A DNA stretch of 51,782 nt from Acidobacteriota bacterium (GCA_003223215.1 QHYH01000159.1:1-51782), one strand, 5' to 3'; positions 1 through 8,174 are shown, numbered from the stretch's first letter. Translations and numbers: made by a program. Notes: generated by a model not told the origin, from the letters alone.

Positions 1-108
1 CAGCCGCACGACCATCTCGCTCAGTTCGGGACGCCAAGCCGAATCGACTTTCTCAGGATGCATTTCGCCGTGAGCATATAGGAGGGGAACAGAAAAGTCC
101 AGTACAAA
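1..108 (-). other. Possible end-clipped coding fragment
   Basis: An open minus-strand frame runs off the left edge of the window. It is bounded upstream by an in-frame TAG at 109-111 and has an in-frame ATG at 61-63. The visible peptide includes HPEKVDSAWRPELSEMVVRL. I do not recognise the family; the tail of a mobile-element protein is possible but unproven. Confidence 0.2.
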
Positions 109-111
109 CTA

Positions 112-570
112 CAATTGTTTAAGTCTTATGGTCTTAAATCCCAGGACAAATCTACCCTGGGCTTGATGGCTTGAAGATGGCTGCTCTCCGGCAACCACGC
201 GCATAGACGCGCACGACTTTCCACAGATCCACAGCCCACATATTCGGGGCGCTTGAAACTAGAGTGGAACCTGGATTATGCTGCGATTTCTTGCTGAAGC
301 AGTTGCGAAGGATCTTGATGGTATGCTTCATGCAATCCTGCGATCCTTGACGCGCCGCCAACACGGCTCTTTGTGACACAATGTTCACACTTCAGCGCTG
401 GGAGAGCGCCTGGCCCTACTGTCGCTTTCGATGACGGCCTCCTCCCGATCGATAGGAACTGGTTCTATTTTGAGAAGCTCACCCTGGTTCCACAGACTGG
501 ACCTTATCTAACTGATCAAACTGGCCCCGACTTTCGTTACTAAGGAAGCTTCAAGAGGGGACGTCCGCGA
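112..570. other. Intergenic region, no recognisable gene
   Basis: No convincing gene is seen here. A 78-residue minus-strand open frame (152-388) has no recognisable motif and an unconvincing start. The promoter and leader of the following plus-strand gene must lie in the right part; AGGGGA at about 555-560 is its likely ribosome binding site. Confidence 0.4.
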
Positions 571-915
571 ATGAGTAGAAAAAGATCGATCCCCGACAGT
601 GTGAGCGCCGGCAGGAGCCGCATCGTGCCGTACTACCGAGGCGAGGACTTCAGAATGCGCCATGCGCGTCGTCTAAGCGCAAATCTGGAACAAGAGGCCA
701 ACGTTCGCCGGTGGTGTGGGCAGCGGGGACTGACGCTAAGGATAACCAATGAAGGACATCATTGGCAGATCGCGGACGGAGGTTTCCTGGCCGAATGGTG
801 GCCATCGAGCGCAAAACTCGTGATTGGCAAAAAATGGCACGACGGAATTCATTGTCATGACTACAAGCAAGCGCTGAAAGTTATCGAGGATTTCTACAGA
901 AAGAAGCGACACTGA
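571..915 (+). CDS. Small conserved-looking hypothetical protein upstream of SNF2 helicase
   Basis: This 114-residue soluble protein starts at ATG 571, about 10 bases after a purine-rich AGGGGA. The N-terminal 50 residues are basic and low in hydrophobics. The C-terminal half is compact and aromatic-rich, with GHHWQIADG, AEWWPSSAKLVIGKKW and DGIHCHDYKQALKVIEDFY. The pattern of Trp, His and Cys (HCHDY) suggests a small folded domain that might bind metal or nucleic acid, but no named family is assigned. It ends 82 bases before the SNF2 helicase and is co-oriented, so co-transcription and a shared role in DNA transactions or defence are plausible. That is inference from position only. Confidence 0.6.
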   Translation: MSRKRSIPDSVSAGRSRIVPYYRGEDFRMRHARRLSANLEQEANVRRWCGQRGLTLRITNEGHHWQIADGGFLAEWWPSSAKLVIGKKWHDGIHCHDYKQALKVIEDFYRKKRH

Positions 916-997
916 TTGGCATCGCGGGCATGAAAATTCGCAGCAGCCTTGCAGCAGTTGATTAGGGCCCGCTTTATTAAGGAAGGGTGGATCTGCC

Positions 998-3751
998 ATG
1001 TCACAAGTTGATTCCAGCTCTGCGAAGAAGAGCACAGAACTAACGCTCATCGACAAGCTGTCGCGGCTGTCGTACCAGCAGACGCTCAAGCTGCTGGGAA
1101 GCGACGGGCCGAAGTTGCTGCGGGCTGGGGATAGCTGGGATTTTCGCATCGAGGAAGACGTGTACTTGAATGAGGATTTGTTCCGCCTTAAGTTCCCGCT
1201 GGCGCCTGGCGAAACTGAATCCCCGCCTGTCGTCACGATCAGCCTCATGGATCCGTCTAACGGCCGGCTGCGGTGGAACTGCACAGTGTGCGAGTCGTTG
1301 TGCGAGCATGTCGGGGCGGCTTTCTCGTTCATTCTCGACGAAAAGATGACGCTGGGCCTTGCGGCGCCCCCGCCCGAGCGCGTGCCGGTCGAGAGCCTGA
1401 GTGAACAGGAACTTATCGAACGGGCCATTGAGGAGCGGCGGGAGCGGGCGCGCACGGAGCGAATGATCGTCAAGTCAGCGGAACCGGAACAGCCATGGAC
1501 CGACTACGCCGTGAGCAACACCATCTCCGGCAAGACGTACCGCGTCGCGGTGCGCGGGCGCGAACCGGGCGACTCCTATTGCTCGTGTCCTGACTTCCGC
1601 ACGAACACGCTCGGGACCTGCAAGCATATCCTGCACGTGCTTGCGAAACTAAAAAGGAGATTCACTGAAACGGAGTTGAAGCGGCCTTACCACCGGCGGA
1701 CGATTGGCGTTCACGTGCAGTACCGCGATCAGGCGACCCTTCGGCTCCTTCTCCCCGAAAGACTCGATCCGGAGGCCAGCGAGGTTCTTGGAAAGCTACG
1801 TGACCGGGACATCGAGGACGTGCCAGACCTGCTCAAACGGATTCAGTATCTGGAGCGGCGCGGACGCACGATCAACATCTACCCCGACGCGGAAGAATTC
1901 ATCCAACGGCGGCTGCTGCAGGACCGCATTGCGCGCCGAGTCGCCGAGATCCGGCGCCAGCCGGAGTCGCACCCTCTGCGCCGCGAGTTACTCAAGGCCG
2001 AATTATTGCCGTATCAGCTCGACGGCATCGCGTTCGCCGCCGGCGCCGGCCGCGCCGTGCTTGCCGATGACATGGGGCTTGGCAAAACCATCCAAGCCAT
2101 CGGAGTCTCGGAGCTGCTCGTGCGCGAGGCTGGCATATCGAAGGTGCTCGTCATCTGTCCCGCTTCGGTGAAATCGCAGTGGAGGAACGAAATCCGGCGC
2201 TTCTGTGACCGCGATTGCCAATTGATCGCCGGCAGCATCGCATCTCGAGGCGCACAATACGCCAACGACTGCTTCTTTACCGTATGCAACTACGAGCAGG
2301 TGCTGCGTGACATCCTCTCGATCGAACGGGTGAATTGGGACCTCATCATTCTCGACGAAGGCCAGCGCATCAAGAACTGGGAAGCGAAGACCAGCCGCGT
2401 GATCAAGGGGCTTCGTTCGCGGTTCGCGCTCGTGCTGTCGGGCACGCCGCTCGAAAACCGGCTCGACGAATTGTATTCGGTCGTGCAGTTCATCGACGAC
2501 CGGCGGCTCGGCCCGGCGTTTCGTTTTTACAACCATCATCGCGTCGTGGATGAAAAGGGCAAAGTGCTCGGTTATAAGAATCTGGCCGAGCTACGCGAAA
2601 AACTCCAGCCGGTGCTGCTCCGCCGTACGCGGCAGTCCGTAAGCCAGCAGCTACCGCCGCGCACGAACGAAATCATCCGCATCACGCCCACCCAGGAACA
2701 AATCGAGCTGCACCATTCACACATGCGGCTCGTCAACAGAATTACAAGGAAGAAGTTTCTCACCGAGATGGACCTGCTTAGGCTGCAGAAGCACCTGCTC
2801 ATGTGCCGCATGTCCGCTAACAGCACATTCCTCGTGGACAAGAAGGCGCCCGGGTACTCGTCGAAACTCGAAGAACTTGACGATTTGTTCGATCGGCTGT
2901 TTTCAGAAGAGAACCGTAAGGTGCTTCTCTTCTCGGAATGGACCACAATGCTCGACCTGATCGAGCCCCTCCTGAAGAAGCGTGGCCTTTCCTTCGTCCG
3001 CCTTGACGGTTCGGTGCCGCAAAAATTGCGGCAGGGGCTGGTCCACGAATTTCAAGGCAATCCCGGCTGCCGCTTGTTCCTGACGACCAACGCTGGCTCG
3101 ACCGGGCTGAACCTGCAGGCGGCGAACACAGTCATCAATGTCGATCTCCCTTGGAATCCTGCGGTTCTAGAACAGCGCATCGCGCGAGCTTACCGCATGG
3201 GCCAGGAACAGCCGGTTCAGGTTTTCGTCCTGATCACCGAGGACACCATCGAAGAAAAACTGCTCAGCACGCTTTCCGCCAAGCACAATTTAGCCCTTGC
3301 CGCCCTGGATGCCGAGAGCGACGTGGATCAAGTCGATCTCGCCGGCGGCGTCGAAGAACTCCGCCGGCGGCTCGAAGTTCTGCTCGGCGCCCGCCCCGAA
3401 GCCCCATCGGACATGAGTCTCCGCCGGGAGAGTGAACTCGCCGTAGCCCAGGCTGCCGCCGAACGCAGTGCCCGCCGCGAAAGACTCGCCGTCAGCGGCG
3501 GTCACCTGCTCAGCGCCGCGGTTCAATTCCTTGGTGAACTGTTGCCGGCGCCATCGGATTCCCCGGAATCGGAGGCGGCGACGACTGCTTTGGCAGCCAC
3601 TTTGAAACAGAACCTCACCGAGCTCGTGGAACCGGACGATAGCGGCCGTCCGCGCCTGACCTTCGCGCTGCCAGACGCGACTGCTCTCGATGGGCTGACT
3701 AACGTCCTCGCGCGCCTGCTGGCCCGGACTCAGTCCGCAAACGGGTTGTGA
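998..3751 (+). CDS. SNF2-family DEAD/DEAH ATPase with SWIM zinc finger
   Basis: This 917-residue soluble Swi2/Snf2 translocase acts on double-stranded DNA or protein-DNA complexes. A SWIM zinc finger lies at about residues 193-212 (SCPDF followed by TCKHILH, the CxCxnCxH pattern). A second SWIM-like cluster, CTVCESLCEH, occurs earlier at about residues 91-100. The ATPase core has Walker A DDMGLGKTIQAI near residue 357, Walker B as DEGQ near 452, SGTPLENRLDEL near 482, LDGSVPQKLRQ in lobe 2, TTNAGSTGLNLQAAN near 696 and the arginine-finger motif QRIARAYRMGQ near 726. A C-terminal extension of about 170 residues follows. The ATG follows GGAAGG at a usable distance. Known roles of the family include transcription-complex recycling and phage defence; the substrate here is unknown. 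Confidence 0.95.
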   Translation: MSQVDSSSAKKSTELTLIDKLSRLSYQQTLKLLGSDGPKLLRAGDSWDFRIEEDVYLNEDLFRLKFPLAPGETESPPVVTISLMDPSNGRLRWNCTVCESLCEHVGAAFSFILDEKMTLGLAAPPPERVPVESLSEQELIERAIEERRERARTERMIVKSAEPEQPWTDYAVSNTISGKTYRVAVRGREPGDSYCSCPDFRTNTLGTCKHILHVLAKLKRRFTETELKRPYHRRTIGVHVQYRDQATLRLLLPERLDPEASEVLGKLRDRDIEDVPDLLKRIQYLERRGRTINIYPDAEEFIQRRLLQDRIARRVAEIRRQPESHPLRRELLKAELLPYQLDGIAFAAGAGRAVLADDMGLGKTIQAIGVSELLVREAGISKVLVICPASVKSQWRNEIRRFCDRDCQLIAGSIASRGAQYANDCFFTVCNYEQVLRDILSIERVNWDLIILDEGQRIKNWEAKTSRVIKGLRSRFALVLSGTPLENRLDELYSVVQFIDDRRLGPAFRFYNHHRVVDEKGKVLGYKNLAELREKLQPVLLRRTRQSVSQQLPPRTNEIIRITPTQEQIELHHSHMRLVNRITRKKFLTEMDLLRLQKHLLMCRMSANSTFLVDKKAPGYSSKLEELDDLFDRLFSEENRKVLLFSEWTTMLDLIEPLLKKRGLSFVRLDGSVPQKLRQGLVHEFQGNPGCRLFLTTNAGSTGLNLQAANTVINVDLPWNPAVLEQRIARAYRMGQEQPVQVFVLITEDTIEEKLLSTLSAKHNLALAALDAESDVDQVDLAGGVEELRRRLEVLLGARPEAPSDMSLRRESELAVAQAAAERSARRERLAVSGGHLLSAAVQFLGELLPAPSDSPESEAATTALAATLKQNLTELVEPDDSGRPRLTFALPDATALDGLTNVLARLLARTQSANGL

Positions 3752-4248
3752 CTCTTAGGTGTACTGAATGGACTGGTCAAAGCCGTTCAGTCACGTCGAA
3801 GATCCGAGGTGTTGGCAGATCGGCCGAAACAAATTCTGACGCGCCCACTCCAGACGGGCCACCCGTCAATCAATCCCAATGACTGAGAAACTCGATTTGG
3901 TTTGTCAGCATGCTTCGAAGGATCGCGGCGCTGCTACAGCCGGACGCGTAGCGAACCAGGAAAGACAACGAACTGAGCGCTCCGAAGTGATCCAGTCGGG
4001 ACAAGTGTTAGCGGCCAGGCAGGTTGGAGGTCGAGAAACAGACCAAACAAGTCAGCGAAACTGCCGAACGAGCCGCGATGGGACCCGAGGGCGGCTATGT
4101 CGGCTATATCGGCTATGTCGATCTGAGTTTGACACGAGAGGGCTGGATCAGAAGCAAGCGACGCTGGAGCAACTTTGGAGCAACTCAAGGATGGCCCAAA
4201 ACTCGTAAGCGCAACCGAAGCAACGATTTAGATTGATTTTGCGTCCAC
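3752..4248. other. Intergenic region with repeats and a possible integrase tail
   Basis: No intact gene. A hairpin ACTGAATGG/CCGTTCAGT at about 3763-3791 follows the helicase but has no T-tract. GGCTATGTC, GGCTATATC and GGCTATGTC are arranged in tandem near 4093-4119. At 4167-4230 one plus frame reads ATLEQLKDGPKLVSATEA before a stop, which resembles the tail of a tyrosine recombinase and sits immediately before a tRNA fragment. The word GGAGCAACTTTGGAGCAAC here recurs with one base missing at about 4463-4480, beyond a second tRNA fragment. Confidence 0.4.
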
Positions 4249-4287
4249 TTAGAAGGCAGACGCTCTATCCAACTGAGCTACGGGCGC
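4249..4287 (-). tRNA. Partial tRNA-Arg, 5' half through the anticodon loop (looks like TCT)
   Basis: Read on the minus strand, the sequence gives a normal acceptor strand GCGCCCG, a complete D-arm (GCTCAGTTGGATAGAGC), the anticodon 5' stem TCTGC and the loop CTTCTAA. The anticodon would be TCT. Homology stops right after the loop: the 3' anticodon stem, variable region and T-arm are absent. This is a broken gene, most easily explained by a site-specific integration or deletion whose crossover lay at the anticodon loop. Confidence 0.7.
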
Positions 4288-4339
4288 ACTAGCTTCATTG
4301 ATTTTAAATCATTTAGCGGACGGTACAATACCATTTTGG

Positions 4340-4396
4340 CGGCCTCTAGCCTCTGCCGAAGGGGCAGACGCTCAACTAAACTGAGTTACGGACCCA
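4340..4396 (-). tRNA. Decayed tRNA-like fragment (5' half plus anticodon arm)
   Basis: On the minus strand the sequence reads as a degraded tRNA 5' half: a GGTCCGTAACTCAG-type D-arm, then TCTGC, a 7-base loop and GCAGA forming an intact anticodon stem. The acceptor 3' side and T-arm are missing and position 33 is not U. It lies about 70 bases from the tRNA-Arg half at 4249-4287 in the same orientation and is probably a second, older remnant. It is not functional. Confidence 0.45.
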
Positions 4397-4686
4397 TCCT
4401 TGCTATTCATTCGACTCTACTGAAGTTGCAAAACCAATTCGCATTCCGATTCTTCCGGGAATCTTGGAGCAACTTGGAGCAACGGGTGGTTTTTCACGCC
4501 CGAGCGCCTCAACACTGTCCGCGCGCGCCAGTTGTTTCTTCACGGAACGCATCAGCAGTTCGCAGAATGCGATTGCCTCAAAAGCCGCCGGCGAAATGGA
4601 AATGTCCGGTTCGTCCCAGATGCGTATTTCTAGCTCGTGTCCCGAATTCAAATTGACGAGTACGCTGTTTACCAGGACTTAGACTC
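4397..4686. other. Intergenic, second copy of the GGAGCAAC repeat
   Basis: No gene supported. At about 4463-4480 the sequence GGAGCAACTTGGAGCAAC nearly repeats the word at 4168-4186. Two tRNA remnants lie between the copies, so the segment looks like duplicated attachment-site flank. Confidence 0.35.
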
Positions 4687-5571
4687 TTATTTGCGAATAG
4701 CAATGATGATCTTGGCTGGATAGGAGTCGAGGTCGTATAAAGCTTCGTCACTAACGGCCTTCATTCGCTCGCGTCGAGCCTGCCGTAAAGATTCTTCGCT
4801 CTCCGAGGAGCCAGTTGCGTCGGTTCGACCAATGCTGTCCTTGCGATGAACCAGTTCATTTGCATAGGCTTTTGAGGCTTGGGACTTAGCGGGGCCGGTC
4901 GAAAATTCCTGGATGGCTTTGTCGGAATCAGGTGTTTGCGCATACCACAGAAGTAATAACAGACTCTTCTGCGCAGTGACATCCGTTTCTGCGCGCAGAC
5001 GCTCAATGGCCGGTTGAACCCAGAAATCCTGATTGGTGGGCAGCAACATGTAGACCAGGCAATAGTCCTGCGCCAAGGTCAGTGAGTGCTGGGGAATGAA
5101 CACCTGGAATTTTGGTTCTGGAAGAATGTGAAATGCGGCGGCAATGGTGTCTTCTCCTTGGGCCGCCATGCGCTGAACGAGCAGAAAATAGTCTTTCAAC
5201 TGAAGATCGCGCAGGTCGGTATGGGCGATGGCAGAAAGGACAATTTTCCTGTCAGCCGGAGCATCAGAAAGGCTCAACAAGAGCTGGCTGCCATCAAAGA
5301 GGAAAAAAGGCGGATTGCTGAAGTCCGCCAACTCGCGGCGGAGCTCTGGGACGTACACGCCACGCTGAGACTTTGCTTTGGTCCAAAATTGGTCCAAGAG
5401 GCCTGATTTTTGGTCAATCTGGGCGCTGCTGAGCGTGTGCGGGTGGAAGTCGTAGACCTTCTGAATCTCGGCGTGTAAAAAGCCCGTACTGGACGTGGCT
5501 TGGCCCCCTGCGGCCCGCGCGGTGGGCAGAAGCAAGAAAGCGAGAATGCACAAGCAAGTAGTAGTTTTCAT
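4687..5571 (-). CDS. Exported hypothetical protein
   Basis: A protein of about 294 residues with a clear Sec signal peptide (KTTTCLCILAFLLLPTARA, cleavage near residue 21). The start is placed at ATG 5571 because the signal peptide begins there; an in-frame ATG at 5619 would put 16 hydrophilic residues in front of it. The mature part is mostly helical, with no catalytic motif I recognise. It has a Ser/Glu-rich linker (GSSESEESLRQARRERMK) near the C-terminus. It stands alone, convergent with the tRNA remnants and divergent from the IS110 element. Function unknown; periplasmic location is inferred from the signal. Confidence 0.6.
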   Translation of the reverse strand: MKTTTCLCILAFLLLPTARAAGGQATSSTGFLHAEIQKVYDFHPHTLSSAQIDQKSGLLDQFWTKAKSQRGVYVPELRRELADFSNPPFFLFDGSQLLLSLSDAPADRKIVLSAIAHTDLRDLQLKDYFLLVQRMAAQGEDTIAAAFHILPEPKFQVFIPQHSLTLAQDYCLVYMLLPTNQDFWVQPAIERLRAETDVTAQKSLLLLLWYAQTPDSDKAIQEFSTGPAKSQASKAYANELVHRKDSIGRTDATGSSESEESLRQARRERMKAVSDEALYDLDSYPAKIIIAIRK

Positions 5572-5680
5572 GGCTTGCTCAGTGTCAAGCGACTCCTGGT
5601 GGTCTCGGTCTCCCTGCATGCTTGCAATTCAAACCGAAACGCAAGCCTATCACGAACTGCCGTAAGTGATTTCATAACAA

Positions 5681-5749
5681 TGTCGGCTCCTCGACCCGAG
5701 TAAACTTTGGCTCTCTGACGACCAAAGGCTCGGGAGGAAGGAGCCGAAC
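5681..5749 (+). promoter_or_regulatory. Long hairpin covering the transposase ribosome binding site; candidate IS110 left-end RNA
   Basis: GTCGGCTCCTCGACCCGAG at 5682-5700 pairs with CTCGGGAGGAAGGAGCCGA at 5729-5747, and an inner CTTTGG/CCAAAG stem extends it. The 3' arm contains the GGAGGAAGGAG Shine-Dalgarno just before ATG 5750, so folding would hide the site and limit transposase translation. In IS110 elements the noncoding end next to the transposase can encode a guide ('bridge') RNA, so this hairpin could alternatively be part of such an RNA. Confidence 0.6.
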
Positions 5750-6817
5750 ATGATGATTATAGGCGTAGATTATCACCCGAGCTTTCAGCAGATTGCTTTT
5801 TTAGATCAGGAAACCGGGGAGTGCGGGGAACAGCCATTGAACCACAGGGATGGAGAAGCCGAGAAGTTCTACCGGGAGCTAAAGCAAAGAGGAGTCAGCG
5901 TGCGCGTGGGATTGGAGGCCACCGGGTATTCACGCTGGTTCGAACGGCTACTGGCAGAGCTGGGATTCGAGGTGTGGATCGGCGATGCTGCGGAGATCAA
6001 GAGGCAGCGAGTCCGGAAGCAGAAAACCGACCGCGAAGATGCCCGACTTATGCGGAAGTTGCTGCTGGAAAATCGCTTTCCACGAATCTGGGTACCGAGT
6101 TCGGAGAATCGTGATCTGCGGCAACTGCTTTGGCACCGGCATCGGCTGGTGCAGATGCGGACACGGATCATGAATCAGCTGCAAGCGGTGGCATTGAACG
6201 AGGGCTATCGCTGGAAGAAAAAACTGTTCAGCGCACAGGGACGAGCACTGCTAGAGAAACTCGCATTAGCTCCCTGGGCCAGTCGGCGTCGGAAAGAATT
6301 GTTGGAGCTGCTGGACCAGCTGGATCCAAAGATTGCCGAGTTAACGGCAGCAGTCGAGCGAGAAGCCAATAAACGGCCCGAGGTGCTGCTTTTGATGACG
6401 CATCCTGGCGTGGGACCCATCACGGGGCTGGTCTACGTTCTGGTCATTGGGACGCCAGATCGGTTTCCTGGCGGCAAGAAGATCGGCAGTTACATTGGGC
6501 TGATTCCCAGTGAAGACTCCAGTGCTGGCCGGCAACGGCTCGGACACATCAGCAAGCAAGGCAACGCATTGCTGCGCTACTTGCTGGGAGAAGCATCGCA
6601 AGCAGCGGTGCGTACGAATGCGGACTGGCGGCGTCGGTATGTACACCTGGCATTGCGTCGACAGAAAAGCATTGCCAAGGTGGCGATGGCCAGAAAGCTC
6701 GGTGTTCGGTTGTACTGGATGTGGCGAAACGGTTGGGATTATTCGCAGTTGGTCGAGTTCGGTTCGAACGCGGGAAAGCTCGGAATCAGGCATGGCGTGA
6801 AGTGTAGCGTCGCCTAG
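5750..6817 (+). CDS. IS110-family transposase
   Basis: This 355-residue DEDD recombinase has normal length and no frameshift. The N-terminal RuvC-like domain has GVDYH (first Asp, residue 6), GLEATG near residue 58, a GDAAEIK stretch and KTDREDARLM near 92-101. A helical linker follows. The C-terminal Transposase_20 region has HPGVGPITG near 224 and the serine-bearing stretch GSYIGLIPSEDSS, with ISKQGNALLRYLL after it. The protein is expected to excise and insert its element through a circular intermediate guided by element-encoded RNA. All catalytic positions I can identify are present, so it may still be active. Confidence 0.95.
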   Translation: MMIIGVDYHPSFQQIAFLDQETGECGEQPLNHRDGEAEKFYRELKQRGVSVRVGLEATGYSRWFERLLAELGFEVWIGDAAEIKRQRVRKQKTDREDARLMRKLLLENRFPRIWVPSSENRDLRQLLWHRHRLVQMRTRIMNQLQAVALNEGYRWKKKLFSAQGRALLEKLALAPWASRRRKELLELLDQLDPKIAELTAAVEREANKRPEVLLLMTHPGVGPITGLVYVLVIGTPDRFPGGKKIGSYIGLIPSEDSSAGRQRLGHISKQGNALLRYLLGEASQAAVRTNADWRRRYVHLALRRQKSIAKVAMARKLGVRLYWMWRNGWDYSQLVEFGSNAGKLGIRHGVKCSVA

Positions 6818-6848
6818 TGATTGGGCATCCCGCTCCCTGAAAAAGGGA

Positions 6849-7282
6849 GTTTGAAGTAGTAATCATGGTCGAAGTTTTGATCGGAGAGATGTTTGGGTCG
6901 GACTGAATCCACCCGCTAGATTACGAACGAGCCGTGGTCGTCGATGAAGAGCAGAAAGAAAACGAAAGAGAAAAACTCTTTTAAGTGAAAAGGGAAGTGT
7001 GCTCAGAAAGAGTTTGACAGGGCCGACATTGTTAGAGATAAGTGGGGTACTCGGAAAAGTGGCGGCCACAGGTCCAGAAACGTGCACCGAGCCTGACCCC
7101 AGGAGGTCGATTGATGAATTGATTCGGCCGGGCGCATAGCATGCGATGAGCTGCAGCGCTAGAAAACGCAAGCCGGCCGTAATTGTCTGATTCGAGCCAT
7201 TGTTGGACCGAATGGACCGACAAACGATGCTGATGGCGCGGAGGTAGTGACTGTGCTTGAGAATCCCAAGGTTATTTCGCGT
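6849..7282. other. Intergenic; weak resemblance to an integrase 3' end
   Basis: No intact gene. At 6925-6980 a plus frame reads ERAVVVDEEQKENE before a TAA, and its DNA is similar to the segment coding AIVDEEQKR in the integrase tail at 28.9 kb. This may be an old integrase remnant, but the match is short. Nothing else is recognised. Confidence 0.3.
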
Positions 7283-7331
7283 GGGCGGGTAGCTCAGATA
7301 GGAGAGCACCTGCTTCGACAGCAGAGGGTCA
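7283..7331 (+). tRNA. tRNA-like fragment lacking T-arm and acceptor 3' side
   Basis: GGGCGGGTAGCTCAG, GGAGAGC and an anticodon-like stem CCTGC/GCAGA with a 7-base loop TTCGACA are followed by a GGGTC variable loop. This covers about the first 48 positions of a class I tRNA. Homology ends where the T-arm should begin. The isotype is uncertain: CGA as written, or GAC if one base was inserted. It is a broken gene, not a functional tRNA. Confidence 0.55.
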
Positions 7332-7372
7332 ATATGAAGAGCAATTCTTCTTACTCGTTTAACTTCAATGAG

Positions 7373-7400
7373 ATGGCGCGCCCTAGGGGACGATTTCAGA
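7373..7400. repeat. Short repeat resembling a decayed tRNA 3' end, copy 1
   Basis: TGGCGCGCCCTAGGGGACGA followed by TTTCAGAAC recurs at 8264-8293 with three differences. Its first 11 bases match the CCA and acceptor end of the tRNA-Arg scar at 14814, so it is probably a further degraded tRNA end. Confidence 0.4.
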
Positions 7401-7516
7401 ACTCTGCTGCTCTGCAATCCCGGAGAGACGATCTCAGAACCTGAGCGTATTTAACGGAGCCGATCAGAAGGTGGTCTTTTCCCCTCCCAAGGCAAAGTGC
7501 GTCAGGCTCAGATGAG

Positions 7517-7546
7517 GGTGATGTGTTACAGGTGGTGTGTTACAAT
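7517..7546 (+). promoter_or_regulatory. Tandem 14-bp repeats and -10 box of the toxin-antitoxin promoter
   Basis: GGTGATGTGTTACA (7517-7530) is followed directly by GGTGGTGTGTTACA (7531-7544), with one mismatch. The second copy overlaps TACAAT, a good -10 box, only 8 bases before the antitoxin ATG. The mRNA would start at or within a few bases of the start codon (leaderless or nearly so). Tandem sites over the promoter are what an autorepressing ribbon-helix-helix antitoxin would bind. Confidence 0.6.
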
Positions 7547-7554
7547 CGTAGCGT

Positions 7555-7770
7555 ATGAGTCATACACTTACGGTTCGTCTTACAGACGAGATTCTTGATT
7601 GGCTTAAAGAAACGTCACGCCGTACGGGTATTCCCGTCGGGCGCCTCATTCGCGAGCAACTGGAAACTGCCAAGTCCAAGGGAGGAAAACAGCGTTTCCT
7701 TCGCCATGCGGGAGCGATCGCTGGCGGGCCGCCGGATGTTTCTTCTCGCAAGGGATTTTCCCGCTCATGA
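7555..7770 (+). CDS. Ribbon-helix-helix (CopG-like) antitoxin
   Basis: A 71-residue protein. Residues 1-42 form a CopG/RHH DNA-binding unit: the beta strand HTLTVRLTDEI followed by two helices (WLKETSRRTGIPVGRLIREQ). The C-terminal 25 residues are basic and presumably bind the toxin. The stop overlaps the toxin start in ATGA at 7767-7770, indicating translational coupling. It is expected to neutralise the PIN protein and repress its own promoter through the tandem 14-bp repeats just upstream. Confidence 0.85.
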   Translation: MSHTLTVRLTDEILDWLKETSRRTGIPVGRLIREQLETAKSKGGKQRFLRHAGAIAGGPPDVSSRKGFSRS

Positions 7771-8174
7771 AGGGCATTGCCGACACTGGCCTCATCGTGG
7801 CATTCGCCCGAGGGAACGACCAGCACCATGTTTGGGCTGTCGATATCGCGAAGCAAATTACCGAACCCTTACTGACGTGCGAAGCTGTCTTGGCCGAAGC
7901 TGCCTTTCAACTTGAATCCAGTTCGTATGTTCTCGCGCTGCTGCAGGATCAGATGCTGCGCCTGGCCTTCGACTGCAATCGCAACATCGCGCCCTTGGCA
8001 GAACTCGCCCGGCGTTATCGTGACCGCAACCCAGATCTGGCCGATCTCTGTTTGATACGAATGAGCGAGCTTTATCCTCGGCACGTTGTTATCACGGTTG
8101 ACAGTGACTTTCGCGTTTATCGCCGGAATCGGCGGGAGGCGATTCCGATTCATCTGCCACCACAGCGACCCTGA
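7767..8174 (+). CDS. PIN-domain ribonuclease toxin (VapC-like)
   Basis: A 135-residue PIN domain. The acidic residues expected for Mg-dependent RNA cleavage are all visible: ADTGLIVAF with Asp6, TCEAVLAEA with a Glu near 36, DLADLCLIRMSE around residue 92 and VITVDSDFRVY near 111. Length is normal. It follows an RHH antitoxin with a 4-base overlap, the standard VapBC arrangement. VapC enzymes usually cut tRNAs or rRNA; the target of this one cannot be told. Several broken tRNA genes lie nearby, but I see no evidence for a functional link. Confidence 0.88.
   Translation: MKGIADTGLIVAFARGNDQHHVWAVDIAKQITEPLLTCEAVLAEAAFQLESSSYVLALLQDQMLRLAFDCNRNIAPLAELARRYRDRNPDLADLCLIRMSELYPRHVVITVDSDFRVYRRNRREAIPIHLPPQRP

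Larger units (their letters stand above)
5681..6848 (+). mobile_element. IS110-family insertion sequence (ends approximate)
   Basis: The element consists of the left-end hairpin, the DEDD transposase and a short right-end hairpin CTCCCTGAAAAAGGGAG (about 6832-6848). IS110 elements lack ordinary terminal inverted repeats and create no clear target duplication, so the exact ends cannot be fixed from one copy. The true left end may lie anywhere between 5572 and 5681 and the right end beyond 6848. Confidence 0.6.

Noticed and set aside
736-1473. A 245-residue minus-strand open frame opposite the helicase start
   Set aside because: It is antisense to a helicase with complete motifs, Ser/Arg-rich, and without recognisable features.
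4024-4236. A plus-strand frame with GGYVGYIGYVDLS repeats
   Set aside because: Starts at TTG without SD; the repeat comes from a short tandem DNA repeat, and the region better fits an integrase tail in another frame.
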